Under the pieces are notes generated by a model that was not told the origin of the DNA, did not search any database, and was given only the letters and a program-made list of their open reading frames with translations. This document shows, one piece after another, positions 43,193-53,898 of a stretch of 64,000 nucleotides of DNA (positions within the stretch are counted from its first letter, which is position 1; each line of letters begins with the position of its first letter). Position numbers and translations under genes: made by a program. This DNA is from Pseudomonas sp. UBA2684 (GTDB lineage Bacteria > Pseudomonadota > Gammaproteobacteria > Pseudomonadales > Pseudomonadaceae), in NCBI GenBank assembly GCA_002354655.1, contig DELY01000059.1, positions 73,277-137,276 on the forward strand. Direction: 5' to 3'.

Positions 43193-44191
43193 ATGCTGCT
43201 ACGCATCCTGCTGTTATCTGTTCTCGTGGGCGCACCCACCGCGTTGTGGGCGGACACCGTCTGGCTGGACAACGGCGATCGCCTGAGCGGCGACATCCTG
43301 TTGCTCGACGGCGGCAAGCTGGCGCTGAAAACCAAGTATGCCGGCCAGGTGCTGATCGACTGGAAGGATATCGACACCCTCAGCTCGGACAAACCCCTGT
43401 TGCTGCGTCGCCATGGCTTGGACAGCGAACACAGTAAACAGTTGGCCGCGGCGGGCAAGGGCATGGTACGGGTGCTCAACTCGACCAGCCAGACCGTGCC
43501 GCTGGCCAGCATCAGCCGCCTGGTGCCGCCGCGCCCGCTGCTGCAAGACCGTGTGTGGGAGGGCAACCTCGACGCCAAACTGGACATGGAACGAAATGAG
43601 GATAAGACCGACGAGTGGAAGCTCAAGGGCAATACCCGCGTCGAGCACGGCCGCTGGCGCCATGTGTTGACCGGCGAGCTGGAACGCGAGAGCAAGAATG
43701 ACAACAAGGTCGACGACAACTGGCAACTGGAGTACGACCTCGACCGTTTTCTCACGGAGCACTGGTTTTGGCGAACCGGTGTCGAGCAGCAGGAAGACGA
43801 GTTCGAGCTGATCAAGCGCCAGCGCATCGTCGGCACCGGGCCCGGTTATCGTTTCTGGGACAACGAGCTGGGACGCTTCGACCTGATCGGTCAGTTCAAT
43901 CGCGTGCGCTTCGAGGCGGCGGATACCGACCTGGCGTTCGACACCTTCTCCCTGGAGTGGGACTACAAGCGCTTGCTCTGGGGCACGCGTCTGGAGTTCT
44001 ACAGCAACGCCGAGTTGCAGGTGCCCGAGATCGAGGCAATCGACTATGTGCTCGACAGTGAATTCGGCCTGCGTTACCGGTTGAACCACTGGGCGCGGTT
44101 GTCCTTGCTGTACGAGCTGGATCAAGTCCGTGGCCTCGGCGAGACCACCTCCGAACGGCATTATCTGATTGGTCTCGGGGTCGGTTGGTAG
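43193..44191 (+). CDS. DUF481 outer-membrane beta-barrel protein, copy 1
   Basis: Protein of 332 residues. A Sec signal peptide (MLLRILLLSVLVGAPTALWA) is followed by DTVWLDNGDRLSGDILLLDG, an SH3-like N-terminal segment seen in this family. The C-terminal part alternates in beta strands and ends YLIGLGVGW, an aromatic end suiting BAM-dependent insertion. The family includes E. coli YdiY, a salt/acid-induced outer-membrane protein; its function is not known. No clear ribosome site precedes ATG 43193. A paralogue follows directly. Confidence 0.85.
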   Translation: MLLRILLLSVLVGAPTALWADTVWLDNGDRLSGDILLLDGGKLALKTKYAGQVLIDWKDIDTLSSDKPLLLRRHGLDSEHSKQLAAAGKGMVRVLNSTSQTVPLASISRLVPPRPLLQDRVWEGNLDAKLDMERNEDKTDEWKLKGNTRVEHGRWRHVLTGELERESKNDNKVDDNWQLEYDLDRFLTEHWFWRTGVEQQEDEFELIKRQRIVGTGPGYRFWDNELGRFDLIGQFNRVRFEAADTDLAFDTFSLEWDYKRLLWGTRLEFYSNAELQVPEIEAIDYVLDSEFGLRYRLNHWARLSLLYELDQVRGLGETTSERHYLIGLGVGW

Positions 44192-44309
44192 GACGGCACC
44201 GGTCGATTTTCTGGAACTTGGCGGGATTCTGTCGGTCATTGTTTGCTCAGCCGCTGGGCTAGCGGATAATGCCCAGCTTTTCGCGAATCAGAGCAGTCTT
44301 AGTCCGCCT

Positions 44310-45314
44310 ATGTTTTCCAGAACCTTGCTGTGCCTGGCCCTTTCAGTGGCCACAACCTCGCTCATGGCCGATACCGTTTGGTTGAAGAACGGCGATCGCC
44401 TGACCGGCAAGATCAAATTTTTCGACGGTGGCAAGTTGCTGCTAGAGACCGATTACGGTGGCTCGATTCCGTTGGATTGGAAAAAGATTGCCACCCTGGA
44501 AAGCGACCAGGAGCTGCTGATCAAGGAGGACGCGATCACCGGCGAGCGCGCCAAGTCGCTGCAGGCGGCCGAATCGGGCAAGGTCACTCTGGCCAATGGC
44601 GATACACCGAAAACCATCGAGCTGGCCAGCATCGAGCAGATCATGAAGCCTAAGCCGCTGATCGAGGACCTGACCTGGAAGGGCAATATCGATGCGGCGC
44701 TGGACTACAAGCGTGCCGAGAACGATACCGACGACTATGACATCGACCTGAAAACCCAGGCGCGCCATGGTCTGTGGCGACACAACGCGGAAGCCGGCTA
44801 CAACCGCGAGTTCCAGGACGACGTGGTGACCACCGATAACTGGAATGCCGAATACGCCCTCGACCGCTTCCTCGATGAACACTGGTTCTGGCAGGGGCGC
44901 CTCGAATACAAGCGCGACATGGTCGAGGACCTGGCCCGCCAGCGTATCGTCGGTACCGGCCCGGGTTACCAGTTCTGGGATAACGAGCTGGGTGCGTTCT
45001 CCGTGGCGGGCCTGGTCAACCGCGGTGACTATGAATTTGCCAATGGCGAGACAGAGAACTTCTACTCCCTGAGCATGAAGTGGGACTACAACCGTTACCT
45101 GGTCGGCAAGACCGTCGAGCTGTTCAGCAATGGCGAGGTCGGCAAGCCGCTGGCCAATGCCGCCGATTACACCTTGGATGCCGAGCTTGGCCTGCGTTAC
45201 AAAGTCACCGACTGGGCCTCGTTGAATGTAAAAGCCGAGAAGGATCTGGTCAGCGGTTCGGAAGGCGAGCTGGACGAAACCCGCTACAGCCTGGGCTTTG
45301 GCGTCGGCTGGTAA
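44310..45314 (+). CDS. DUF481 outer-membrane beta-barrel protein, copy 2
   Basis: Protein of 334 residues, a close paralogue of the gene just upstream. It shares the signal peptide layout (MFSRTLLCLALSVATTSLMA), the motif DTVWLKNGDRLTGKIKFFDG, and long blocks such as LDRFLDEHWFWQGRLEYKRD and RIVGTGPGYQFWDNELG. It ends YSLGFGVGW. The two are a local tandem duplication that has diverged. ATG 44310 is chosen for the signal peptide. The 118-base gap from copy 1 may hold its own promoter; a strong terminator follows. Confidence 0.88.
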   Translation: MFSRTLLCLALSVATTSLMADTVWLKNGDRLTGKIKFFDGGKLLLETDYGGSIPLDWKKIATLESDQELLIKEDAITGERAKSLQAAESGKVTLANGDTPKTIELASIEQIMKPKPLIEDLTWKGNIDAALDYKRAENDTDDYDIDLKTQARHGLWRHNAEAGYNREFQDDVVTTDNWNAEYALDRFLDEHWFWQGRLEYKRDMVEDLARQRIVGTGPGYQFWDNELGAFSVAGLVNRGDYEFANGETENFYSLSMKWDYNRYLVGKTVELFSNGEVGKPLANAADYTLDAELGLRYKVTDWASLNVKAEKDLVSGSEGELDETRYSLGFGVGW

Positions 45315-45327
45315 ATTTCTGCAGCCA

Positions 45328-45359
45328 ACAAAAAGCCCCGCATCTGCGGGGCTTTTTGT
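45328..45359. terminator. bidirectional intrinsic terminator
   Basis: A perfect inverted repeat ACAAAAAGCCCCGCA / TGCGGGGCTTTTTGT with a two-base centre, A-tract on one arm and T-tract on the other. It can terminate the DUF481 genes on the + strand and the SDR gene coming from the right. Confidence 0.92.
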
Positions 45360-45380
45360 ATTCAGCATTTTAGATCTTGC

Positions 45381-45480
45381 GAGCTAGAGCCAGGCAAGTC
45401 GAAAACGACTGAGGGCGCGGCGTTTACGGGGTGTAAATGAGCAGCTCGAGGTCGTTTTCAACGCAGGATGGCCGACGCGC
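45381..45480. repeat. structured repeat-like intergenic element
   Basis: Non-coding sequence between the DUF481 terminator and the SDR stop. It has nested symmetry: outer arms GAAAACGAC (45401-45409) and GTCGTTTTC (45451-45459) are perfect complements. Between them TTTAC (45423-45427) pairs with GTAAA (45433-45437). The sequence style (CGAAAACG...GTTTACG...GTAAATGAG...CGTTTTCAACGCAG) resembles a dispersed element I associate with Pseudomonas genomes. Copy number cannot be tested from this window. Confidence 0.45.
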
Positions 45481-45496
45481 AGCAGATCGGTGCGGA

Positions 45497-46255
45497 TTAC
45501 AACCGTAGGCCGCCGTCCAGCTCCAGGATGCGACCGGTGTAGTAGTCGTTTTCCAGGATGTAGGCCACCGAGTGAGCGATCTCGGCGGGTTTGCCCATGC
45601 GCCGCAGCGGAATCCCCGAGGTCATCTTCTCCAGGGCTTCCGGTTTCATGGTCAGGGTCATCTCGGTTTCGATGAAACCCGGTGCCACGCCCGCGACGCG
45701 AATGCCATAACGCGCCAGTTCCTTGGCCCAGACCACGGTATCGGCCGCGACGCCGGCCTTGGCGGCGGAATAGTTGGCTTGGCCGATGTTGCCGGCACGC
45801 GAGATCGAGGAGATGTTGACGATTGCTCCTTCGTTCTTCAGCTCGATCATCTTCGCCGCCACTTCACGGGTGCAGAGGAATACGCCGGTCAGGTTGACGT
45901 CGATCACCGACTGCCACTGCGCCAGGCTCATTTTGCTCATCTCGCCGTCCTTGACCTTGATGGTCAGGCCGTCGCGCAGAATGCCGGCATTGTTTACCAG
46001 GCCGTTGATCGCGCCGAAGTCCTCGGCAACCTGGGCGACCATATGGGTCACCTGCTCTTCGTTGGCCACGTTGCACAGGTATGCGCGCGCCTCGACACCA
46101 TGGGATTTGCAAGCGGCCACCGCGTCGTCGAGTTTTTCCTGATTCAGGTCGACCAGCGCCAGTTTGACGCCTTTGCCAGCCAGGTATTCACCCATGGCGC
46201 GGCCCAGGCCCTGACAGCCGCCGGTGATGATGATGACCTTGTCGTTGAGCTGCAT
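45497..46255 (-). CDS. short-chain dehydrogenase/reductase, FabG-like
   Basis: Protein of 252 residues. The cofactor loop is [18 protein letters not shown] in LVNNAG and the catalytic set S149/S150, Y162, K166 ([20 protein letters not shown]...K) are complete. The C-terminus is [15 protein letters not shown], as in FabG-type 3-oxoacyl reductases. It has an insertion [17 protein letters not shown]. It stands alone rather than in a fab cluster, so the substrate is open. It is divergent from the HugZ-like gene. Confidence 0.92.
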   Translation of the reverse strand: MQLNDKVIIITGGCQGLGRAMGEYLAGKGVKLALVDLNQEKLDDAVAACKSHGVEARAYLCNVANEEQVTHMVAQVAEDFGAINGLVNNAGILRDGLTIKVKDGEMSKMSLAQWQSVIDVNLTGVFLCTREVAAKMIELKNEGAIVNISSISRAGNIGQANYSAAKAGVAADTVVWAKELARYGIRVAGVAPGFIETEMTLTMKPEALEKMTSGIPLRRMGKPAEIAHSVAYILENDYYTGRILELDGGLRL

Positions 46256-46357
46256 GTTTTTCCCCTCAAGATGCTGCGTGATTAACCCCGCTGGCCCTGT
46301 AACCGCTATTCTAGGCGCCTGTCCGTTAGTGACGGATTCTTTGCGAGGAGTCATAAG

Positions 46358-47089
46358 GTGAGCGTGAAAGCCGGCAAGCATGCCCGAGAATTGCTGCTCA
46401 AGGAATACCGAGGGGTGCTCTCCACCCACTCGAAAGCCATGCCGGGCTTTCCTTTCGGATCAGTGGTGCCGTATTGCCTGGACGGCCAAGGCTGGCCGCT
46501 GATCTTGATCAGCCGTATCGCCCAGCACACCCATAATCTCAAGCAGGACGCCAAGTGTTCGCTGTTTGTCGGCGAACGGGGGGCCGAGGACGTGCAAGCG
46601 GTCGGCCGCTTGACCCTGCTCGCCGAAGCCCGCCAGTTGCATGATCCGGCGGCGATTGCTGCCGCCGCCGCGCGCTACTACCGCTTTTTCCCCGATTCGC
46701 AGAACTACCACCAGGCGCATGACTTCGATTTCTGGGTGCTGGCGCCGGTGCGTTGGCGTTATATCGGCGGTTTCGGGGCGATCCACTGGCTGGATCAGGT
46801 CGCGCTGGAAAACACCTTCGCCGGCGACAGCGAGCAGGGCATGATCGCGCACATGAATCAGGACCACGCCAGTGCGATTGCCCATTACGTTGCGCTGGCG
46901 GGCCTGCCGAAGCATGTCCCCGCCGAGCTGGTTGGCATCGACAGCGAAGGTTTCCACCTGCGCATCGGTCAAGGCCTTTACTGGCTGGCGTTTCCAACAT
47001 CCTGTAACAGTCCGGGCGCGGTGCGTCAGGCCTTGGTGCAGCTGGCGCACGCAGCAACCTGGCCGACCGATGGTCCGGCTTCAGCTTGA
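46358..47089 (+). CDS. HugZ-like pyridoxamine-phosphate-oxidase-fold protein
   Basis: Protein of 243 residues, GTG start at 46358 after GAGGAG. The N-terminal split-barrel flavin-fold domain ([40 protein letters not shown]) and the C-terminal DUF2470 domain ([20 protein letters not shown]) are in the usual HugZ order. Related proteins degrade haem (HugZ of Campylobacter/Helicobacter) or bind flavin. The haem role is not shown for Pseudomonas. It is divergent from the SDR gene, with a 102-base gap. Confidence 0.87.
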   Translation: MSVKAGKHARELLLKEYRGVLSTHSKAMPGFPFGSVVPYCLDGQGWPLILISRIAQHTHNLKQDAKCSLFVGERGAEDVQAVGRLTLLAEARQLHDPAAIAAAAARYYRFFPDSQNYHQAHDFDFWVLAPVRWRYIGGFGAIHWLDQVALENTFAGDSEQGMIAHMNQDHASAIAHYVALAGLPKHVPAELVGIDSEGFHLRIGQGLYWLAFPTSCNSPGAVRQALVQLAHAATWPTDGPASA

Positions 47090-47152
47090 ATTAAGCGCAA
47101 ACCCCCATACTTCTCATTAACTGGAAGCTGTTCTTCCGCGAAGGAACCCTTG

Positions 47153-47617
47153 ATGCGTGCTTTTCTGTTGTTATTTCTGCTGTTTCCGATCATCGAACTG
47201 GCGCTGTTGATTCAGGTCGGCAGCATGATCGGCGTTTTGCCGACCCTGTTGCTGGTGATCGGTACCGCGGTGCTTGGCAGCGTTCTGCTGCGTGTCGCCG
47301 GTGTTGCCACGGCGTGGCGTGCGCGCGAGAAATTGGCGCGCGGCGAACTGCCCGAGCAGGAAATGCTCGAAGGCTTGCTGATTGCCGTTGGTGGCGGTTT
47401 GCTGCTGCTGCCGGGATTTATCAGCGATATCTTCGGGGTGCTGTGCCTGATCCCGTTCACCCGTCGCATGCTGGTGAATAAGGTGCGCCTGCGCGCCGCC
47501 GAACAAGCTATGCGTCAGCGCGCTTTTGCCGATGACCTGGCCGCGCGTACCGGGCAACACCGTCCGAGTGCGGCCCGACCGAATGTGTTGGAAGGCGAGT
47601 ACGAGCGCCGCGATTAA
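47153..47617 (+). CDS. fxsA: FxsA family inner-membrane protein
   Basis: Protein of 154 residues. ATG 47153 (MRAFLLLFLLFPIIELALLI) is preferred over the TTG just before it; AAGGA lies 7 bases upstream. It has three or four hydrophobic segments, the family motif LLLLPGFISDIFGVLCLIP, and a charged C-terminal tail. E. coli FxsA relieves F-plasmid exclusion of phage T7 when overproduced; its cellular role is unknown. Its position next to groES is conserved in many gamma-proteobacteria. Confidence 0.92.
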   Translation: MRAFLLLFLLFPIIELALLIQVGSMIGVLPTLLLVIGTAVLGSVLLRVAGVATAWRAREKLARGELPEQEMLEGLLIAVGGGLLLLPGFISDIFGVLCLIPFTRRMLVNKVRLRAAEQAMRQRAFADDLAARTGQHRPSAARPNVLEGEYERRD

Positions 47618-47808
47618 TCTGAAAGGCGCGCAGCGCCGCCACCTCTTCTATGACCGTCTCCCGCCGGGAGACGCTGGCGCGAAGCGCTGGATGAGGGCGC
47701 GGGTATGCCGCGAAGGCTTGCATGATTCATCCGTTGCGCCGCTCGCTAAAGCCCATGCCGATAGTTGCTGCGAGTCGCTCTGACGCGTAAAAAAAATCAT
47801 CGATTACC
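47618..47808. other. fxsA-groE gap, upstream part
   Basis: The fxsA-groES gap is 366 bases. This part holds an 8-base inverted repeat CGTCTCCC-gcc-GGGAGACG (47655-47673) without a T run, which may be a weak fxsA terminator or an extragenic palindrome. I see no other feature. The heat-shock promoter follows. Confidence 0.5.
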
Positions 47809-47834
47809 CTTGAAATACCCTGGCGCGCCCTTAT
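47809..47834 (+). promoter_or_regulatory. sigma-32 (heat-shock) promoter of groESL
   Basis: CTTGAA (47809-47814), 13 bases, then CCCTTAT (47828-47834). This closely follows the RpoH consensus CTTGAA-N13-15-CCCCATNT, in the flanking context CCCTTGAAA. No CIRCE inverted repeat is present. The 5' leader to groES would be about 145 bases. Confidence 0.8.
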
Positions 47835-47983
47835 GTAGCGGTCACCGCAAGGTTTTCTGTCGGTTTCGGCAGAACAGACTTCCGCGTTGTGCCTCGTGCA
47901 ACGCAACCGGCACTGCCGGGCTTTGCTAACCCGCCGGTCAACGTGCCGGCCGCTGTAAACCACCTAATTGGGAGAGATCGACA

Positions 47984-48277
47984 ATGAAGCTTCGTCCTCT
48001 GCATGACCGCGTCGTAATTCGTCGCAGCGAAGAAGAGACCAAAACCGCAGGCGGCATCGTGCTGCCAGGTTCCGCTGCCGAGAAGCCGAACCAGGGCGAA
48101 ATCGTCGCTGTTGGCACCGGTCGCGTGCTGGACAACGGCGAAGTGCGCCCACTGGCCGTTAAAGTCGGCGACAAAGTGGTGTTTGGCCCTTACTCCGGCA
48201 GCAACACCGTCAAAGTCGACGGCGAAGACCTGCTGGTGATGGGCGAGAGCGAAATCCTGGCCGTTGTCGAAGCCTGA
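47984..48277 (+). CDS. groES: co-chaperonin GroES
   Basis: Protein of 97 residues with the canonical sequence: [20 protein letters not shown], the mobile loop [16 protein letters not shown], and the end [20 protein letters not shown]. It caps GroEL and makes the folding chamber. GGGAGAG lies before the ATG. groEL follows after 56 bases with no terminator between, so the two are one transcript. Confidence 0.98.
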   Translation: MKLRPLHDRVVIRRSEEETKTAGGIVLPGSAAEKPNQGEIVAVGTGRVLDNGEVRPLAVKVGDKVVFGPYSGSNTVKVDGEDLLVMGESEILAVVEA

Positions 48278-48321
48278 TTTCCGCCTGCACACCGCACTGC
48301 GTTCTACCCAAACGAATTTGA

Positions 48322-49983
<1,662 letters not shown>

Positions 49984-50008
49984 GCCAGCCGGCACCCTGA
50001 GTTGCACC

Positions 50009-50044
50009 GAAAACCCCGCGCTTGTCGCGGGGTTTTCGTTTTTC
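50009..50044 (+). terminator. intrinsic terminator after groEL
   Basis: The stem GAAAACCCCGCG / CGCGGGGTTTTC is closed by CTTGT and followed by GTTTTT. It lies 26 bases after the groEL stop. Confidence 0.93.
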
Positions 50045-50508
50045 TGGGTGAATCAAAAGCTCAGGCGGGTGCTGCTGGAAAAGCCGGTATGCCAATTGCT
50101 TAGGTTTAACTGCGCTATCGGATTGGTGCGCGTCAGTTGGCTAGGGTGCTGTCTGCACCGCTCGGCTTCTTCGGCTTTATCTCACTGGGATGTGCTCTGG
50201 CATGCGGTTATCCGCGTGACGGTGAATTTTTTTGCGACTGTTTTTGCGCTTGCCTGGCCGTTGGTCTGTTACTGCGTGGTACGGCAGGCCGGCAACAACA
50301 GTGGGCAGTAAGGTGACTGGCGAGTGTTACTGGTGCGTTGCGGAACCATTGCGGCCGGCGTTGCTCCAACGCTGCTGGTGTGAATGAGCCGCCCCGGCAA
50401 GCCTGGGTATGTAGGCGGTTACCGTTCGTCGTGTAAGGCGTCGTGCGGGTAATCAGTGATCTAGGGTTAGCAAACAGCGTTTGGCAGCGCTATCAAGAGG
50501 TTGCAGTG
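50045..50508. other. 464-base stretch without a confident gene
   Basis: Between the groEL terminator and the small exported protein gene. It is less GC-rich than its surroundings. An 87-codon frame (50048-50311) could encode one hydrophobic segment but has no ribosome site, starts within the terminator's T run and resembles nothing I know, so I do not call it. A promoter for the next gene should lie near the right end; I cannot fix it. Confidence 0.5.
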
Positions 50509-50733
50509 ATGAAGTTAGAAATCGCACGAGGTTTGTTTTTCGTTGCTGCGCTTGGCGTGGCCTCGATCGCGGCCGCCGCCTGGCAAGAGTCGAGCCCTGA
50601 AGTGCTGACCCAAAACGGTTTGGGCTACTGCCCGTTACCGCCGCAGGCCCGCGTGGTCGAGCAGTTGCGGCCGGACCAAGACTTGCTGTTGTTTATGTTC
50701 GGCCTGTCCCAGGGCATGCGTTCCCAGGGTTGA
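50509..50733 (+). CDS. small exported or membrane-anchored protein of unknown function
   Basis: Protein of 74 residues from ATG 50509, behind AGAGG. A hydrophobic N-terminal segment (IARGLFFVAALGVASIAAAA) looks like a signal peptide or anchor. The mature part is about 50 residues with one Cys (GLGYCPLPPQA) and ends DQDLLLFMFGLSQGMRSQG. It has its own strong terminator, which supports a real gene. I recall similar small proteins next to groEL in other Pseudomonas. Function is unknown. Confidence 0.65.
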   Translation: MKLEIARGLFFVAALGVASIAAAAWQESSPEVLTQNGLGYCPLPPQARVVEQLRPDQDLLLFMFGLSQGMRSQG

Positions 50734-50762
50734 AAAAGCACAGCTAAAAATCAGGCCCAAAG

Positions 50763-50789
50763 GAAAGCCCCGCAATTGCGGGGCTTTCT
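50763..50789. terminator. intrinsic terminator between convergent genes
   Basis: The perfect inverted repeat GAAAGCCCCGCA / TGCGGGGCTTTC with a two-base centre lies between the small exported protein gene (+) and the RND gene (-). It can serve both. T-tracts are short (3 plus). Confidence 0.85.
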
Positions 50790-50817
50790 GCTTTCTAGCG
50801 CTCAGCGGAGTGACCGA

Positions 50818-53800
50818 TCAGCCTGCGCCGACCGACTGCGCTAGCGGTTTTGCATCGGGCTGGGCCAGTAGGCTGTACACGCAGGGCAGCACGAACAGGG
50901 TGAACAGCGTGCCGACCGACATGCCGGTGGCGATCACCAGGCCGATGTCGAAGCGGCTCACCGCACCAGCGCCGCTGGCGAGGATCAGCGGCACCATGCC
51001 GAAGACCATCGCCGCGGTGGTCATCAACACCGGACGCAGGCGAATCGCCGCCGCTTCCTCGACCGCTTCGCGGCGCGACAGGCCTTTGTCGCGGCGCAGT
51101 TGGTTGGCGAACTCGACGATCAGGATGCCGTGTTTGGTGATCAGGCCGATCAGCGTCACCAAGCCCACCTGGGTGTAGATGTTCATGCTGGAGAAGCCGA
51201 GGAACAGCGGGATCAGCGCGCCACAGATCGACAGCGGCACGGTGACCAGGATCACCAGCGGATCGCGGAAGCTCTCGAACTGCGCCGCCAGCACCAGGAA
51301 GATCAAGGCCAGGGCCAGGCCGAAGGTCACGTACAGCGCGCTGCCTTCCTGCACGTACTGGCGCGAGGCACCGGCATAGTCAAAGGCGAAACCGGCGGGG
51401 GCTTCCTCCTCGGCGATCTGTTGTACCGCCTCGATTGCCTCGCCCATGCTGACGATCGGGAAGCCCTGAATGATCGCCGAGTTGAGCTGCTGGAACTGGT
51501 TCAGCTGGGTTGGTCGGGCACGGTCGCTGACGCTGATCAGGGTCGACAACGGCAGCATCGCGCCGCTCTCGCTCTTCACGTAGTAGCTGCCGAGCCAGCC
51601 CGGATTGTCGCGGTAGGCGCGCTCGACCTGGGCGATCACCTTGTAGCTGCGCCCGTCGATGGTGAAGCGATTGATCTCGCCTTCGCCGAGCAGGCTGGCC
51701 AGGGTCAGGCCGAGATCCTGCATCGACACGCCCATCTGCGCGGCTTTCTCGCGGTCGATCTCGACCACCACTTCCGGTTTGTCGAACGCCAGGTCGACAT
51801 CGAGGAAGGCGAACTTGCCAGACTGCTCGGCGCGTTGCTTGATCTTCTCGGTGACCTGTAACAGCGACTCGTAATCGTTCGGCGTGTTGATCACGAACTG
51901 GAACGGCAGGCCGCTGCCGGTGCCGGGCAAGGAGGGCAGGTTGAAGCCGAAGATTTGCAAACCGGGGATTTGCGCCAGGCGCCCTTGCACCTCGGGGAGA
52001 ATCTCCATCTGGGTGCGTTCGCGGTCGTCCCAGGGCGTCAGCAGGAAGCCGCCGATGCCCGACTGCACGCCGTTGAAGCCATTGATCTGGAACGACGAGT
52101 AGTACTCGGGGAATTCCTTGAAGATCGCCACGAACTCGTCGGTGTACCTGTTCAGGTACTCCAGGTTGGTTGGCTGCGGCGCATTGGCGATCATAAAGAT
52201 GATGCCCTGGTCCTCTTCCGGCGCCAGCTCGCTTTTGGTGAAGCTGAGCAGCACCGGAATCAGGCACATGACGATCATGGCGAACACCACCACCACCGGC
52301 CGGGTGTTCAGGGTGCCATGCAAGGTGCGCTGATAACTGCGTTTCAGGCGCTCGAAGATCTGGTCGAGCTTGTGCGCCAAACCCGAGGGATTTTCCTCGT
52401 GGCGCAGCAGCTTGGCGCACATCATCGGCGACAGCGTCAGGGCGACGATGCCGGAGATGATCACCGCGCCCGCCAGGGTCAGGGCGAACTCCTTGAACAG
52501 TGCCCCGGTGAGGCCTTCGAGGAAGCCGATGGGCGCGTACACCGCCGCCAGGGTGACGGTCATCGACACCACCGGCACGGCGATCTCCCGCGCGCCTTCG
52601 ATGGCTGCGTCGAACGGCGTCTTGCCGTCCTCGATATGCCGGTGGATGTTCTCCACCACGACGATGGCGTCGTCCACCACCAGGCCGATGGCCAAGACCA
52701 TGGCCAGCAGGGTCAGCAGGTTGATCGAGTAGCCCATCAGTTGCATGAAGAACAGCACGCCGATCATCGACAGCGGGATGGTGATCACCGGGATCAGCAC
52801 CGAGCGGAACGCACCGAGGAACAGGAACACCACGACGATGACGATCAGCACCGCTTCGCCGAGGGTCTTCACCACTTCGTCGATCGAGGCCTGGATAAAC
52901 AGGGTGGCGTCGTAGGCGATGGAGACTTTCAGGTTCGGCGGCAACTGGGCCTCCAGCTCCGGCATGATCTTGCGTACTTCCTTGATCACGTCCAGCGGGT
53001 TGGCGCTCGGCGTGCCCTTGATGCCGATATACACCGACGGCGTGCCGTCGAACGAGCTGATCGAGTCGTAGTTTTCCGCGCCCATCTCCACTCGCGCCAC
53101 ATCGCGCAGCAGCACACGGCTGTCGCCCACGGTCTTCAGCGGAATGGCGGCGAAGGCCTCGGCGGACTTCAGATCGGTCTCGGCATTGATGCTGGTGACC
53201 ACGTACTCGCCCTTCACCTCACCGGCGGCGGCGAGGAAGTTGTACTCGCGCACCGCGTCGTTGACGTCGCTGGCGGTGACGCTGTAGGCGGCCATCTTCA
53301 CCGGGTCGAGCCACAGGCGCATGGCGAACACCTGGTTGCCGAGGATTTCCGCCTCGGCCATGCCGGGCAGCGTCGCCAGCTTGGGCTGGATCACCCGTGA
53401 CAGGTAATCGGTGATCTGCGGGTTGGAGAGTTCATCGCTGTAGAAACTGATGTACATCAACGCCGAGGCGTCGGCCGCCTCCTTGCTCAGTACCGGGTCT
53501 TCGGCATCCTGTGGCAGCTGGTTCTTCACCTCGTTGGCCTTGGCCAGCAGTTCGGTGAACAAACGGTCGCTATCGGCGCCGATGCGCGCGTAGATCGAGA
53601 TGATCGACACGTTTTGCCGGCTCACCGAGGTCATGTAGTCGATGCCCTCGGCGCTGGCCAGGCTCTGTTGCAGCGGCTGGGTGATGTAGCCCTGAATGGT
53701 CTCGGCGTTGGCCCCGGGGTAGGCGGTGGTCACCGTGATCAGGGCGTTCTCCATCTGCGGGTACTGGCGGATGGTCAGTTTGCTGAACGCCTGCAAGCCG

Positions 53801-53871
53801 AGCAGGATAATCAGCAGGCTGACCACCGTCGCCAGTACCGGGCGACGGATAAACGGATCGGTAAAAGCCAT
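50818..53871 (-). CDS. mexW: RND multidrug efflux transporter, MexW-like
   Basis: Inner-membrane proton/drug antiporter of 1017 residues with the RND pattern of 12 helices and two large periplasmic loops. N-terminus MAFTDPFIRRPVLATVVSLL. The proton-relay helix carries the acidic pair in LAIGLVVDDAIVVVENIHRH; the family signature LTLSPMMCAKLL is present. The sequence and the position next to the DUF1513/imelysin genes match my memory of P. aeruginosa MexW (beside mexV and icmP). It is the second gene of a leftward operon, 27 bases after the membrane-fusion gene. No outer-membrane channel gene is present, so it likely borrows OprM. Other HAE1 pumps cannot be excluded. Confidence 0.85.
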   Translation of the reverse strand: MAFTDPFIRRPVLATVVSLLIILLGLQAFSKLTIRQYPQMENALITVTTAYPGANAETIQGYITQPLQQSLASAEGIDYMTSVSRQNVSIISIYARIGADSDRLFTELLAKANEVKNQLPQDAEDPVLSKEAADASALMYISFYSDELSNPQITDYLSRVIQPKLATLPGMAEAEILGNQVFAMRLWLDPVKMAAYSVTASDVNDAVREYNFLAAAGEVKGEYVVTSINAETDLKSAEAFAAIPLKTVGDSRVLLRDVARVEMGAENYDSISSFDGTPSVYIGIKGTPSANPLDVIKEVRKIMPELEAQLPPNLKVSIAYDATLFIQASIDEVVKTLGEAVLIVIVVVFLFLGAFRSVLIPVITIPLSMIGVLFFMQLMGYSINLLTLLAMVLAIGLVVDDAIVVVENIHRHIEDGKTPFDAAIEGAREIAVPVVSMTVTLAAVYAPIGFLEGLTGALFKEFALTLAGAVIISGIVALTLSPMMCAKLLRHEENPSGLAHKLDQIFERLKRSYQRTLHGTLNTRPVVVVFAMIVMCLIPVLLSFTKSELAPEEDQGIIFMIANAPQPTNLEYLNRYTDEFVAIFKEFPEYYSSFQINGFNGVQSGIGGFLLTPWDDRERTQMEILPEVQGRLAQIPGLQIFGFNLPSLPGTGSGLPFQFVINTPNDYESLLQVTEKIKQRAEQSGKFAFLDVDLAFDKPEVVVEIDREKAAQMGVSMQDLGLTLASLLGEGEINRFTIDGRSYKVIAQVERAYRDNPGWLGSYYVKSESGAMLPLSTLISVSDRARPTQLNQFQQLNSAIIQGFPIVSMGEAIEAVQQIAEEEAPAGFAFDYAGASRQYVQEGSALYVTFGLALALIFLVLAAQFESFRDPLVILVTVPLSICGALIPLFLGFSSMNIYTQVGLVTLIGLITKHGILIVEFANQLRRDKGLSRREAVEEAAAIRLRPVLMTTAAMVFGMVPLILASGAGAVSRFDIGLVIATGMSVGTLFTLFVLPCVYSLLAQPDAKPLAQSVGAG

Positions 53872-53898
53872 GAGTCAGTTCCTTTACGCCGGCGTCGC

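Noticed and set aside
50048-50311. 87-codon frame with a hydrophobic stretch after groEL
   Set aside because: Begins next to the groEL terminator, has no ribosome site, and codon use is not like neighbouring genes.
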